64,000 nucleotides of DNA from Clostridiaceae bacterium. Its GTDB lineage: Bacteria > Bacillota > Clostridia > Lachnospirales > Lachnospiraceae. Numbering within the stretch: position 1 is the stretch's first letter; every line of letters begins with the position of its first letter. Of this stretch, positions 8,566 through 18,169 are shown in pieces. A program made the translations under genes and the position numbers. Where the stretch lies: NCBI GenBank assembly GCA_009911065.1, contig QXWR01000016.1, positions 1 through 64,000 of the forward strand, in the 5' to 3' direction. The notes under the pieces are model-generated. The model searched no databases and was not told the origin of the DNA. It was given only the letters and a program-made list of their open reading frames with translations.

Positions 8566-9534
8566 TCATTTATATAAGTTTCTATTTTTTATATTGTTTA
8601 TAACTAAAAGAGTTTGATATAATCTATAGTCAAGCATGAGAGCAAGCACGGAAATTTTTCGCATAAATGTAAATGAAGGATTTTTTAATATAAAAATTCT
8701 GTGTTTTATTAAAAAATTTATAACAACTTTTATTTCATCGTTAGATGGAATTAAAATCATTTTATCCAAAACGAAAAAATATGCCCAACAGATTCGCATT
8801 TTTGCTACTGATTTTAAATCTGGAAATTTGTTTGCGATGATTTTGTAATTTTTTATATATGCTTTTATAACATCAAAATCTTTTTTATTAAATTTCTTTG
8901 TAGTTATACTGTTATTTCGATGCCAATAATAATACTTTTGTTCTGAAGAAATAGCAATTTTTTGACATTGGATAAGTATGTCAACAATTACGAAAGCATC
9001 TTCAGCTTGTTTTCCCATGGGAAATCGAACCTTATTAAACAACCTTTTTTTATATAATTTCCCTACAGAGTTTACACTAATAAATTCAGATTCAAATAAT
9101 ATACGAATAGCATCTTTGGCGTTGACAACATTATAGTATGTTGGATTTTTTTTTATTTTTTTTCCATAATAGCAATTATATAAACTGCACATTGCAAGAT
9201 CTGCATCTTCACGTATCAGGATACTATATAAAAATTCATGCATATCCTCTTGAATATAATCATCACTATCAACAAAACTTAAAAACATACCTCTTGCAAT
9301 ATCAATTCCTGCATTTCTGGCAGAACTCAATCCTTCATTTTTTTTGTGAATTACGATAATACGATTATCAAGCTCTGCAAATTGATTGCAAATATCACCA
9401 CTTTGATCGGTTGAACCGTCATTCACCAAAATTAATTCATAATCTGTAAAGGTTTGTTTTAAAATGGAATGGATACATTTTGGCAAGTATTTCTCTACGT
9501 TATATACTGGTACAATAATTGATATAATAGGCAT
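8566..9534 (-). CDS. GT2 family glycosyltransferase
   Basis: A 322-residue GT-A enzyme: ISIIVPVYNVEKYLPKCIHS, VNDGSTDQSGD near 38, FVDSDDYIQ near 90. The middle region (SVGKLYKKRLFNKVRFP) parallels the neighbouring GT2. GAGGTAGAT precedes the ATG. The coding region holds long A/T runs (T9 and T8 at about 9145-9163 on the plus strand, read as a Lys/Asn-rich stretch), but the frame is intact. Likely adds one sugar of the repeat unit. Confidence 0.85.
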   Translation of the reverse strand: MPIISIIVPVYNVEKYLPKCIHSILKQTFTDYELILVNDGSTDQSGDICNQFAELDNRIIVIHKKNEGLSSARNAGIDIARGMFLSFVDSDDYIQEDMHEFLYSILIREDADLAMCSLYNCYYGKKIKKNPTYYNVVNAKDAIRILFESEFISVNSVGKLYKKRLFNKVRFPMGKQAEDAFVIVDILIQCQKIAISSEQKYYYWHRNNSITTKKFNKKDFDVIKAYIKNYKIIANKFPDLKSVAKMRICWAYFFVLDKMILIPSNDEIKVVINFLIKHRIFILKNPSFTFMRKISVLALMLDYRLYQTLLVINNIKNRNLYK

Positions 9535-9558
9535 ATCTACCTCATAAATATTCTACTG

Positions 9559-10578
9559 TCAGCTTAAATAGTTTATTGTTTGTCTGATCCCACTCTCAAT
9601 TGTCCAATGGGCTTTCCATCCCAGATTTTGTAATTTACGGGAATCCATAATCGCTTTTGTTGCTTTTGAATATCCCTCAAATTCTATAGAATCTGGCATT
9701 TGATAAGTAACTTTTGTTTTGACATTAAAAGCAATTAAAGAAGCAAGTTCTTTTAATGTAAGATCGGACTTTGAATCCGATATGTTATAAGCTTCTCCAT
9801 TTTTCCCTTTTAATAAAATTGTCAATAATCCGGAAACCGAATCTGCTACATAACAATAGGAATATAGTTGATTTCCTTCGCTTTTTAACACAATATCCTT
9901 TTTTTCTAGGGCATTTTTTATGAATTGAGAAATAGCTTTTGTATCTTCTGTCAACATTGTCGGACCATAGGTCCTTGCTAAACGGGCAATGACAACATCA
10001 ATCCCTTTGGCTTTTCGGTATGCCTGACACAATGCTTCCCCAGCTCTTTTACTTTCAGGATAACCAGCCCGCATAGTATTACAATCAATATATCCACAAT
10101 AATGCTCGTCAAAATATTCCGTATCTCCCCTATTCTCACCATAAATTTCTACACTGGAGGCGAATAAAAAGCGACATTTTTTATTTTGAGATGCAACTTT
10201 TAACAGATTGTTAGTTCCTATAATATTTGTAGCAGCTGTTCCAATGGGGTCGGATGAATATGCTGCTGGATGTGTATTACTTGCCGCATGAACAATAATA
10301 TCTGCTTTTATATTATCCTTAAATGGTAAATTTAGGTCATGAGAAATGAAATGAAAATTATCTTTTCCCCAATATTCAGAAAAACGTTCCTGCGCTGTTT
10401 TAATATTTCTCCCCACTGCAATTATATTTATTTTCTCTGGGCGTTGTAACAACACATGAATTAGAAAACTTCCAATCATACCTGAAGCGCCAGAAATTAA
10501 AATTGTTTTCTGATTAAGCTTTTCCCATGGAAGACATAGCCCTGCTATAAAATTAATGTCATCCTGATAATTTTTCAT
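9559..10578 (-). CDS. Extended SDR: NAD-dependent epimerase/dehydratase-family protein
   Basis: About 339 residues. The Rossmann motif SGASGMIGSFL is near residue 27 and the catalytic pair is in GYPESKRAGEAL (Tyr-x3-Lys); SSVEIYGE gives the Ser of the triad. I chose the ATG at 10578 because it overlaps the TGA of the cytidylyltransferase gene (ATGA), as other joints in this operon do; a GTG at 10587 is possible but very close to the AAGGA. In Clostridia this SDR commonly follows a TarI/IspD-type gene and LicD, so it may build the polyol or sugar that is activated as a CDP derivative. Exact reaction unknown. Confidence 0.75.
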   Translation of the reverse strand: MKNYQDDINFIAGLCLPWEKLNQKTILISGASGMIGSFLIHVLLQRPEKINIIAVGRNIKTAQERFSEYWGKDNFHFISHDLNLPFKDNIKADIIVHAASNTHPAAYSSDPIGTAATNIIGTNNLLKVASQNKKCRFLFASSVEIYGENRGDTEYFDEHYCGYIDCNTMRAGYPESKRAGEALCQAYRKAKGIDVVIARLARTYGPTMLTEDTKAISQFIKNALEKKDIVLKSEGNQLYSYCYVADSVSGLLTILLKGKNGEAYNISDSKSDLTLKELASLIAFNVKTKVTYQMPDSIEFEGYSKATKAIMDSRKLQNLGWKAHWTIESGIRQTINYLS

Positions 10579-11291
10579 TTGAGCCACGCATCCTTTTCCG
10601 TTTTCAAATATGCTTTGAATATTTCCAAATCATCTTTTGTTGTCAGCTTTATATTTTTATCTGAACCTGCTGCAAAGTAAAGTTTTTCTCCTAAATCTAC
10701 CATCATGGTATTTGTATAAGAAGAACCATAAATACCAATTTGTTTTTCAAAGGCTTCATGATAAGCCCAATCTAACTTATCAAACCGATATGCTTGTGGT
10801 GTAGCAACACGCCGCAAAGATTCACGCGGAATGTATTCAGTTGTGGATATATTATCGTATACTTTAAAAATTTGTTCGTTATATGGCATTGAAGTAACAG
10901 CATTTCCATACTGTCTACATTTTATAATTACATCTGAAAGAACTGAAGCATCAACTAATGGCCGTATACCATCATGGATAATAATAATATCTTCCGATTT
11001 ACACTTTCCTTCTAAATGGAATACACCATTACGAATGGATTCCTGCCCAGTATCTCCGCCGTTTATGACCCATTTTAATTTGGTAATACCAAATTGTTTT
11101 GCGTAAGCCCATAAAATGTCATGCCATCCCTCTAAACATACGACTTCTATAGCCTCAATTTCTGGATGTTGCTGAAAGCCTTCTAATGTATAGATAAGAA
11201 CAGGTTTATCAAAGATATTGATGAATTGTTTTGGAATGTCTTGATTCATACGATGGCCGTTTCCTGCTGCTATTATTAAAGCAATATTCAT
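10575..11291 (-). CDS. IspD/TarI-family cytidylyltransferase (probable alditol-phosphate cytidylyltransferase)
   Basis: A 238-residue IspD-fold enzyme with AAGNGHRMNQDIPKQF (8-23) as the CTP site, IIIHDGIRPLV near residue 100, and RVATPQAYRF near 160, all family hallmarks. In a surface-glycan operon, next to LicD and an SDR, it is much more likely a TarI-type ribitol-phosphate (or related polyol) cytidylyltransferase than the isoprenoid enzyme IspD. The product CDP-alditol would be the donor for LicD. An isoprenoid role cannot be excluded by motifs alone. Confidence 0.75.
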   Translation of the reverse strand: MNIALIIAAGNGHRMNQDIPKQFINIFDKPVLIYTLEGFQQHPEIEAIEVVCLEGWHDILWAYAKQFGITKLKWVINGGDTGQESIRNGVFHLEGKCKSEDIIIIHDGIRPLVDASVLSDVIIKCRQYGNAVTSMPYNEQIFKVYDNISTTEYIPRESLRRVATPQAYRFDKLDWAYHEAFEKQIGIYGSSYTNTMMVDLGEKLYFAAGSDKNIKLTTKDDLEIFKAYLKTEKDAWLK

Positions 11292-11346
11292 AATTGTCTA
11301 TTACATCCTTTTGATTTGTTGGTATATTCTAAAATTTATTAAATTT

Positions 11347-12213
11347 TCATGTGTTCTTGGTACAAAAGTATATTCCTCTATAAATGGTATAGCTGTGTTC
11401 TAAATCAATCATGGAAACATCATGCTGCGGAATCCGTTCTTTAAGAGGAGGCAGTTCCATGTAATTTCCAAAGGCAATTTTTAGATATTGATCATAACCT
11501 ATAGGAAGTGGCATTTTTGTGTTTTCGAAATCCATAAAAACAGCAGAGGAAAAAATCTTTTTAGGATAGCGTTTTTTCATGTATTTAGGACCAGCACAAA
11601 GCTCTGTAATATAGGAACAATCCTTAATCGGATATTTAGACATCTGTTTTTCTGCAAAATGCCAAATCCTATAACGAATATTCTTACTTCGAAATAAATT
11701 TAGTCCAATATAGGAAACTAATTTTAATCCATATCCATGCTTTTGCGGAATTTGTTCCGTACAAAAAAGTGAATAAATACATGACCATAACATTTGTATA
11801 TAGCGTTTTACTTTTGAGTCTGGATATCCATCTAAAGGAAATATATCCAAATTTACACCATGCACAATATCTAAATCAGACTGATATGGTTTAATCATTG
11901 TAGTATTTCTATCACGGATCGTTATAAATTGATTGTGGTCATGATAAGTTCTGGAAGGCTTACAGATTGCATATTGATGGTTAGCATATTTCAACCATAA
12001 AGATTGCAATTTCTCATATGATTTCCTTGGCATGAAAAAATCTAAATCATCATCCCATGGAATAAAACCTTTATGGCGAATTGCACCGATACATCCGCCT
12101 CCACAAAAATAACACATTAAATGATGTTCATTACAAAAGGAAACAAAATGTTCTGCCATTTTCAATTCTATTTCCCTTAATCGTTTTAATTGTTCGTTTG
12201 TATATGTTTGCAT
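11347..12213 (-). CDS. LicD-family phosphotransferase
   Basis: A 288-residue LicD/fukutin-type protein. The defining motif HKGFIPWDDDLDFFMPRKSYEK spans residues 48-69, with D54-D56 and D58 as the metal-binding nucleotidyltransferase-fold acids. The N-terminal leader (LREIELKMAEHFVSFC) is typical. It should transfer phosphocholine, phosphoribitol or a similar group from a CDP donor to a sugar of the repeat unit; the CDP donor probably comes from the next gene in the operon. AGAGG precedes the ATG. Confidence 0.88.
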   Translation of the reverse strand: MQTYTNEQLKRLREIELKMAEHFVSFCNEHHLMCYFCGGGCIGAIRHKGFIPWDDDLDFFMPRKSYEKLQSLWLKYANHQYAICKPSRTYHDHNQFITIRDRNTTMIKPYQSDLDIVHGVNLDIFPLDGYPDSKVKRYIQMLWSCIYSLFCTEQIPQKHGYGLKLVSYIGLNLFRSKNIRYRIWHFAEKQMSKYPIKDCSYITELCAGPKYMKKRYPKKIFSSAVFMDFENTKMPLPIGYDQYLKIAFGNYMELPPLKERIPQHDVSMIDLEHSYTIYRGIYFCTKNT

Positions 12214-12238
12214 AAAAACCTCTGTATTTCTTGTTGTT

Positions 12239-13459
12239 CTATTTTTTCTTCATCAGGCAATTGTTTACGAGATCAACGATTGTTAGATAAGCTTTTTCTC
12301 TATTAAATTCTTTTTCGGCTATAACTCGTGCATTACTCCCATATATAGCTCTTTTCTTAGGATGATGGTAAAATATTTCGATTGCCTGTGTTAATTTGAT
12401 CGTATTTTCTGGTTCAATATTTATACCAAAACGATCTGATTTGACTTTTTTACAAAATTCTCTGCTGGAACACGTATTGATCATAGGATGTCCTGATGCC
12501 AGATAATCTCCTACTTTAGTAACAATGCTTTGGGGTGCTTTTTTTACAAATGAATTAATTAAAAGATCTGCCCTTGTAAGATAGGCAGCCATCTTTTTAT
12601 AAGGTACATAACCAAGAAATTCCACATTGCAATCTAAACTTTCAGCCATTTTTTCTAGCTTTTTCCTTAAAGGGCCATCTCCTAACAGTTTTATCTTTAT
12701 ATTTTGGTATCCTTTTTTCTTTAATTGTACTGCCGATAAGATTATAGTTTTTATATCATAGCTGGTTCCTATTGTTCCAGCATACATAACCCAAAAATCC
12801 CTTTGATCCTTTTGGATTTGATTTGAGTATTCCTTTACCCCGTCATCAAACTCTTTTAAGTCAATACCGACATAAACTACTTTTCGAGGAATATTATAAT
12901 TCCCATTCTTAATTGGTCGATCTGCATACTCCTGAGACGTTCCAATGATTCCATTTATATTTTGATAAACCCACTCCGCATCTTTCATAAATGGGCAGAA
13001 TAGGAAATTACTGATAAATGGAATATCAATAACCATTTTCATTGCCTCTGGCCATAAATCATTTATATCTGCTATTGCAGGAATATTACGTTCTTTCGCA
13101 TACGAAACGGCGGCTCGTGCTACATCATTTGGAGGAATTTCAAAATATATCAAATCAAAATCTTGGCAGGTCTTTAAATATTTTTTTAAATTTTGTGCTA
13201 ATATTTTGTGACTTATTATTCTTGTTAAATCAATATTTTTCTTATAACCTGGTTCATAAATGAATTTCATTTTATAAGTAAAATCATGGTTAAAACCATT
13301 TATATTACGTTGCTTTTTTTCCCAATGTTGAAATGTGGAGGTGATTAACTCTACTTGAAATCCTTGTCTCGCTAGAATATCTGCAATGTATGCAAATCGC
13401 GTATAGCCTTTTTCTTCATTAATTTTTACACCTTGAGTAATAATTGCTATTTTTTTCAT
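12239..13459 (-). CDS. GT4 family glycosyltransferase
   Basis: A 406-residue GT-B enzyme. The C-terminal donor domain begins near residue 225 (VMYAGTIGTSYDIKTIILSA), then IKLLGDGPLRKKLE and FLGYVPYKKMAAYLTRADLLINS. The Glu normally found in the E-x7-E motif region is represented by KVGDYLASGHPMINT, a known variant. It is adjacent to the PglC-type initiating transferase, so it probably adds the second sugar to the lipid-linked intermediate. CAGGAGAAG site before the ATG. Confidence 0.85.
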   Translation of the reverse strand: MKKIAIITQGVKINEEKGYTRFAYIADILARQGFQVELITSTFQHWEKKQRNINGFNHDFTYKMKFIYEPGYKKNIDLTRIISHKILAQNLKKYLKTCQDFDLIYFEIPPNDVARAAVSYAKERNIPAIADINDLWPEAMKMVIDIPFISNFLFCPFMKDAEWVYQNINGIIGTSQEYADRPIKNGNYNIPRKVVYVGIDLKEFDDGVKEYSNQIQKDQRDFWVMYAGTIGTSYDIKTIILSAVQLKKKGYQNIKIKLLGDGPLRKKLEKMAESLDCNVEFLGYVPYKKMAAYLTRADLLINSFVKKAPQSIVTKVGDYLASGHPMINTCSSREFCKKVKSDRFGINIEPENTIKLTQAIEIFYHHPKKRAIYGSNARVIAEKEFNREKAYLTIVDLVNNCLMKKK

Positions 13460-13478
13460 AACTTCTCCTGATTGATAA

Positions 13479-14171
13479 TCATAAAACAGCTTTTATGGTA
13501 TAAAGTAATAATTTTCCTTCGGATAAAAGGGAAAAATTTTCTATTTCTTTTAAATTCCAAAACATCTTTTTTGGCAAAATCACATGTATATATTTTTGGT
13601 TAATATTTCGAGTTCCTTTTAAAATCTTACTTTCATTTCTATATTTAATACTAGCCAGAGATGTTATTCCAGCAGGAAGTAAAAGTGTTGCATACATTTC
13701 TTTGGTATACATTTTTACATAAGGGGGAATTTCTGGGCGCACTCCAACAAAGCTCATTTCACCTTTCAATACATTAAATAGTTGAGGAAGTTCATCCAAC
13801 CTTTTTGATCTTAACTTTTTTCCCACATTTGTTATTCGCTTATCATCATCAATTGTAACTAAACTTCCAATTTTATCAGAACCTGGTTTCATAGTTCTGA
13901 ATTTATATATTTTAAAAATCCGTCCATATTGCGTAACTCGTTTTTGTTTATAAAAAATAGGACCTCGTGAATCCAATTTAATCCATACTGCCAGAAGAAA
14001 AAAAACTGGCATAAGTAAAAGGATTAAAATAAATGCAACAACAATATCAAAAACACGTTTAATTAAAAGTTCTACTTTATGTTTTTGCAATATATTATAG
14101 TAAGGAAGTACTTCTTCTGTTTTCATAAATTCTGGTAGTTCATTCCATTCCCATAATATTTTTTTCTTCAT
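13479..14171 (-). CDS. Small (PglC-type) polyprenyl-phosphate sugar-phosphate transferase
   Basis: About 230 residues. A single membrane-entering helix (VFDIVVAFILILLLMPVFFLL) is followed by the catalytic domain with YKQKRV, YKFRTM, RLDELPQLFNVLKGEMS and FVGVRPEIPPY, the monotopic phosphoglycosyl transferase set. I start it at the second in-frame ATG (14171), which has GGAGGTGA 4 nt upstream; the first ATG (14201) has no such site. With the dehydratase and aminotransferase upstream it should load an amino-dideoxy sugar phosphate onto undecaprenyl phosphate and so start repeat-unit synthesis. No acetyltransferase of the PglD type is visible. Confidence 0.85.
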   Translation of the reverse strand: MKKKILWEWNELPEFMKTEEVLPYYNILQKHKVELLIKRVFDIVVAFILILLLMPVFFLLAVWIKLDSRGPIFYKQKRVTQYGRIFKIYKFRTMKPGSDKIGSLVTIDDDKRITNVGKKLRSKRLDELPQLFNVLKGEMSFVGVRPEIPPYVKMYTKEMYATLLLPAGITSLASIKYRNESKILKGTRNINQKYIHVILPKKMFWNLKEIENFSLLSEGKLLLYTIKAVL

Positions 14172-14238
14172 ATTCACCTCCGGATAATATAATGTTGACA
14201 TAGAATTTTACTTGAAGAAATCAGAAGCAGGAAGAAAT

Positions 14239-15429
14239 TTAGACTAAAATTTTAAATGTCTTAATTACATACTCAACTTGCTCTGCTGTTAAAGAAGAAT
14301 GTAATGGCAGAGAAATTTCATTTTGATATTGATAATAAGAGTTTGGATAATCATCAATTTTAAATCCCATGTTTTGATAAGCAGTTAACATTGGAAGTGG
14401 CTTATAATGAACATTTGTAGCAATTCCATGTTCAGCCATTTTTCGGATTAAAATATTTCTTTGTTTACTGTCATATTCATTAATTCTTACAAGATATAAA
14501 TGACCACTGGAAACAGATTCCTTTGTTAGATGATTTAGAATTTTAACTGGAAGTGTTTCGCAAACAGTATCATATCTTTTAATAATTTTCTTTCGATGTG
14601 CAAGCATATCTGAGTAACGTTCTAACTGTGAAACTCCAATAGCAGCCATAATATCAGTCATATTACATTTATAATTCGGCTCTACTATATCATATTCCCA
14701 TGACCCTGCTTGTGTTTTCGTTAAAGCATCCTTTGATTGGCCATGAAGAGAAAGAAGCATATATTGTTGATATAACCACTCATCTTTAATCCCTGGTATA
14801 CTTCTCCAGACTATGGCCCCTCCTTCTCCGGTTGTCAAATTTTTTACAGCGTGAAAAGAGAAACTGGTAAAATCAGCAACCTCACCACACATTCGTCCGT
14901 CTAGGGAAGATCCAAAAGCATGTGCGGCATCGGCTAAAATAATTATTCTGTTAAATATTTCCTGAATTTTATTTTGTGGACAAAATAAATTTTGTTTTGA
15001 TTTAATAATTTCATAAATTCGATTATAATTGCACATTACACCAGCTAAATCCACAGGTATTATAACTTTTGTTTTGGATGTAATTGCTTTTTCGACCTGA
15101 TCATAGTCCATCTCAAAAGAATCGGGGGCTGTATCCACAAGGACAGGTTTAGCTCCAACATGACAAATAACACTTGCACTGGCTGTATAAGTATATGCTG
15201 AAGTAATTACCTCATCTCCTGGTCCTACACCTAATAATCGTAACGTCAATTCCATACAAGCTGTTGCTGAATTTAGACATACTGCTTTAGGGCTATGGAC
15301 GAATTGCGCAATTTTTTTTTCAAATTCTTTTGTTTTGGGGCCTGTAGTAATCCAACCAGATTGAAGTACATTAATAACTGCCTGAATTTCTGCATTTGTA
15401 ATATCTGGCGGAGAAAAGGAGATATTCAT
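14239..15429 (-). CDS. DegT/DnrJ/EryC1/StrS-family aminotransferase (PglE-like)
   Basis: A 396-residue PLP enzyme. D167 is in ILADAAHAFGSS and K196 is in FSFHAVKNLTTGEGG, the Schiff-base lysine. This family aminates 4-keto-6-deoxy nucleotide sugars. Placement right after the 4,6-dehydratase and before the PglC-type transferase matches the PglF-PglE-PglC order that makes UDP-4-amino-4,6-dideoxy-GlcNAc-type sugars. The protein carries a short insertion near 140-160 (KSKQNLFCPQNKIQEIFN). ATG with AAAGGAA upstream. Confidence 0.87.
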   Translation of the reverse strand: MNISFSPPDITNAEIQAVINVLQSGWITTGPKTKEFEKKIAQFVHSPKAVCLNSATACMELTLRLLGVGPGDEVITSAYTYTASASVICHVGAKPVLVDTAPDSFEMDYDQVEKAITSKTKVIIPVDLAGVMCNYNRIYEIIKSKQNLFCPQNKIQEIFNRIIILADAAHAFGSSLDGRMCGEVADFTSFSFHAVKNLTTGEGGAIVWRSIPGIKDEWLYQQYMLLSLHGQSKDALTKTQAGSWEYDIVEPNYKCNMTDIMAAIGVSQLERYSDMLAHRKKIIKRYDTVCETLPVKILNHLTKESVSSGHLYLVRINEYDSKQRNILIRKMAEHGIATNVHYKPLPMLTAYQNMGFKIDDYPNSYYQYQNEISLPLHSSLTAEQVEYVIKTFKILV

Positions 15430-15536
15430 TTTAACTTACATTCCTTTCATTTGGGTGCAGATAGGTAATGAAATAGCAATTTCCCTTTGCCCCATAAATG
15501 TTAATGTATTTATTGTACGAAAGTATTCGAACTATT

Positions 15537-17402
15537 TTATGGTTGTCGATAAGTTGATACAATTTGTTGGACTACATTTCGGATTTTTTCAGAATCTTGA
15601 TTTGCTATTTCATACAAATTTTCCAATTGATTGCAAAACATTTCTGCATCAAATTCAATGGGTCTTCCAATATGAATCAGTTTATTGGGAGTATCCTGTA
15701 GTCCTTCTTCCTTCATTAATAATTCTTCATATAATTTCTCTCCTGGCCTTAGCCCAGTAAATTCAATCTTAATATCTTCTTCTGGCCTATATCCAGACAA
15801 TCGAATTAAATTGTTTGCTAAATCTAAAATCTTTACTGGCTCTCCCATATCCAATACAAATATCTCTCCTCCTTTAGCATATGCTCCTGCCTGCAGCACT
15901 AGGGACACAGCCTCGGGTATGGTCATAAAGTATCGAATTATCTCTGGATGTGTTACAGTTACAGGACCTCCTTGTTCAATCTGCTTTTTAAACAATGGTA
16001 TTACCGAGCCATTACTCCCTAGTACATTTCCGAATCGCACTGCAACATAATCTGTTTTTGACTGACTGTTCATCATTTGAATTATCATCTCGCACATCCG
16101 TTTGGATGCACCCATAATATTGGTCGGATTCACCGCTTTATCCGTGGAAATCAATACAAAACGTTTCGTCCCGTATTTATCAGCTGCTTTTGCCGTCTTA
16201 TATGTACCAAATACATTATTTTTAATGGCTTCGCAAGGGCTGTCTTCCATCAATGGCACATGTTTATGAGCAGCAGCATGATATACAATATCTGGCCGAT
16301 ATTTCTCAAATACAGATTCAATGCGATGTGTATTTCGTACCGAACCAATCAATACTATCAGATTCAACTTCGGAAATTTATCTTTTAATTCTTGTTGAAG
16401 GTCATAAGCATTGTTCTCGTATACATCAAATACAATTAATTGTTTCGGTTTATGTCCCGCTATCTGACGACACAATTCACTGCCAATAGAACCTCCTCCT
16501 CCTGTTACCAGCACCACTTTATTACTGACATAATTAAGAATCTCATCCAGATTTACCCGAATGGATTCTCGTCCAAGAAGATCTTCAATTTCTACCTCTC
16601 TCAACTTTGCTATGCTGACGTCTCCATTTAATAGCTGATATATTCCTGGGAGAATTTTTAATCTACATTTTGTTTCACGGCAGATTTCGATAATCTCTTT
16701 TCGATCTTTAGCGGAAGCAGAGGGCATAGCGATGTAAATCTCATCAATAAAGTGCTTTTCAACTAAACTTGGAATTTCTTTTCGTTTTCCTGCAATTGGA
16801 ACTCCATTGAGGAATTTTCCTACCTTATTTTGATCGTCATCTACAAAACAAATTACTCGCCCTTCAGAAAATCGGCTGGTAGTCATTTCCTTTAAAATTA
16901 CAGCTCCGGAAGTTCCTGCTCCTACAATCATTACTCGTTTTCCATTTTTTTTGCTGTAATTGGATATAGTTATGGTTGTAAATATTCGGTAAGACAATCG
17001 TACCATTCCTTCAAATATACATAAAATGAAAAAAGAAAGTACAAAATAACTTCTTGGTACATGTAACTCTAACATAATCATCCCAGCAATCTGAATTAGA
17101 GATGCTAAACTACATGCGCCAATAATATGCCCTACCTCACGGATACCCGCAACACTCCACATGGTGGCATACATTCGGAAAAGAAATAAAACTGCCAATG
17201 TGGCAACCACATAAACGGGTAAATAAGTAAGAACTGCCTTGGAGTAATCTGGAGGAATTTTTTCTATATTCATATCAAATCGAATGAACAATCCTAAAAA
17301 GGAAGCCAAACAAATTGCCCCCACATCTATCCCCATTAAAATTACCATTCGTATTCTTTTATTTTTAGGTAAATACTTTTCTAAAATATTGTTTTTATTC
17401 AT
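15537..17402 (-). CDS. Membrane-bound CapD/PglF-type nucleotide-sugar 4,6-dehydratase
   Basis: A 621-residue protein: four N-terminal membrane segments (about 19-145), a CoA-binding-like Rossmann domain (VGAGTSGAVIL near 157), then the catalytic SDR domain with VTGGGGSIGSELCRQ near 296. STDKAVNPTNIMGASKR carries Met where classical SDRs have Tyr, as in PglF/FlaA1/WbpM. It should convert UDP-GlcNAc to the 4-keto-6-deoxy sugar used by the next enzyme. First gene of the minus-strand operon; GAAGGT precedes the ATG, and about 150 nt separate it from the conserved inverted-repeat leader. Confidence 0.88.
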   Translation of the reverse strand: MNKNNILEKYLPKNKRIRMVILMGIDVGAICLASFLGLFIRFDMNIEKIPPDYSKAVLTYLPVYVVATLAVLFLFRMYATMWSVAGIREVGHIIGACSLASLIQIAGMIMLELHVPRSYFVLSFFILCIFEGMVRLSYRIFTTITISNYSKKNGKRVMIVGAGTSGAVILKEMTTSRFSEGRVICFVDDDQNKVGKFLNGVPIAGKRKEIPSLVEKHFIDEIYIAMPSASAKDRKEIIEICRETKCRLKILPGIYQLLNGDVSIAKLREVEIEDLLGRESIRVNLDEILNYVSNKVVLVTGGGGSIGSELCRQIAGHKPKQLIVFDVYENNAYDLQQELKDKFPKLNLIVLIGSVRNTHRIESVFEKYRPDIVYHAAAHKHVPLMEDSPCEAIKNNVFGTYKTAKAADKYGTKRFVLISTDKAVNPTNIMGASKRMCEMIIQMMNSQSKTDYVAVRFGNVLGSNGSVIPLFKKQIEQGGPVTVTHPEIIRYFMTIPEAVSLVLQAGAYAKGGEIFVLDMGEPVKILDLANNLIRLSGYRPEEDIKIEFTGLRPGEKLYEELLMKEEGLQDTPNKLIHIGRPIEFDAEMFCNQLENLYEIANQDSEKIRNVVQQIVSTYRQP

Positions 17403-17555
17403 TATATATAACCTTCATATGTTAAAAGTACATTTTTTAAATATTTCTATTAGAATATATATTATCAGATTGTATTTTTTGAAAACGTGTGAAAAAGGAA
17501 GTAAAAAAGTGCATGAAAAAATTTTGTTCTAAAGCTGTTGTTAAATACCAAAAAA

Positions 17556-17658
17556 TGAACAACAAATTACAAAAAAGCATAAAAAAACCGAGAAAAGAAG
17601 GGGGGAGGACTTCCGATAATCGCCCTTATACCAAAGTTGGTGGTGAAGTGGGGGAGAA
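17556..17658 (-). repeat. Left copy of a perfect 103-bp inverted repeat; leader of the left glycan operon
   Basis: This 103-bp stretch is base-for-base the reverse complement of 27440-27542. Read in the direction of the operon it lies in (minus strand), it starts TTCTCCCCCACTTCACCACC, contains ACCAACTTTGGT (small hairpin), GGGCGATTATCGG, a C6 run, then two U-rich runs. The right copy has the same orientation relative to its own operon. Such a leader, shared by two glycan operons and ending before the first gene, suggests a transcript element for processive antitermination (the role played by JUMPStart/RfaH, LoaP or EAR elements elsewhere), although no sequence homology to those is claimed. 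It could equally act as a recombination substrate. Confidence 0.8.
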
Positions 17659-18115
17659 AACATAATATTTAGGTTAAAAAAGGGAACATAGGGATTTTTA
17701 AGACAAATTAGAAGGGTTATTAGATGATTATGTGGGGAATCAATTACATAACAGCTAATATATTTTTACAATTTCTTTCCATAAAAACAATAACCAAATC
17801 ACCCATTTTTTTACATTATTATACAACACAAATATTTTTTTATACTATCTTTAACAATGGAGAGTCATATATTACAGATAAATTCTTAATTAAATTGCCC
17901 TTATGAGGCAGAGAGTTTTGTAGAAAATAGCAATATTACAAGAATGAAACATTATGTTTTGGATAATGAAAATGGAATAGAAAATATATCTTCTGAAATA
18001 AATGATTATGATTTTGAAGATGTAGTAAAAAGAAGCAGTTTTGAGATCCTATACCTATAGCCCCAAAGTGAAATTGTAAGTTACAAAACAAAAAAACAAT
18101 GATTAGCCAATAAAA
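17659..18115. other. AT-rich intergenic region with a possible gene remnant
   Basis: Between the leader repeat and the wzz terminator I find no convincing gene. A short plus-strand frame (from about 17888, first ATG at 17944, stop at 18058-18060) reads like real protein (CPYEAESFVENSNITRMKHY and onward) but has no ribosome site and is cut off at its left by stops, so it may be a decayed fragment. The promoter of the left operon should be here, reading left, but no clear -35/-10 pair stands out. Confidence 0.35.
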
Positions 18116-18122
18116 GTAAAAA

Positions 18123-18156
18123 GGGGACCAGCAAATTTATTCGTTTGCTGATCCCT
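18123..18156 (-). terminator. Intrinsic terminator of wzz
   Basis: Downstream of the wzz-like stop on the minus strand, GGGATCAGCAAA (18155-18144) pairs with TTTGCTGGTCCC (18135-18124) with a single mismatch and an 8-base loop, followed by TTTTTACTTTT. It isolates wzz from the left operon, so that operon needs its own promoter. Confidence 0.8.
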
Positions 18157-18169
18157 ACAATATCTTAAT

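Noticed and set aside
9141..9165. Long A/T runs in a GT2 gene as another switching site
   Set aside because: The frame is intact and such runs are common in this AT-rich arm; they encode Lys/Asn/Tyr stretches without an alternate-frame partner.
10575..11291. Housekeeping IspD of the isoprenoid pathway
   Set aside because: Motifs allow it, but its place between LicD and an SDR in a glycan operon makes a TarI-type polyol-phosphate role far more likely.
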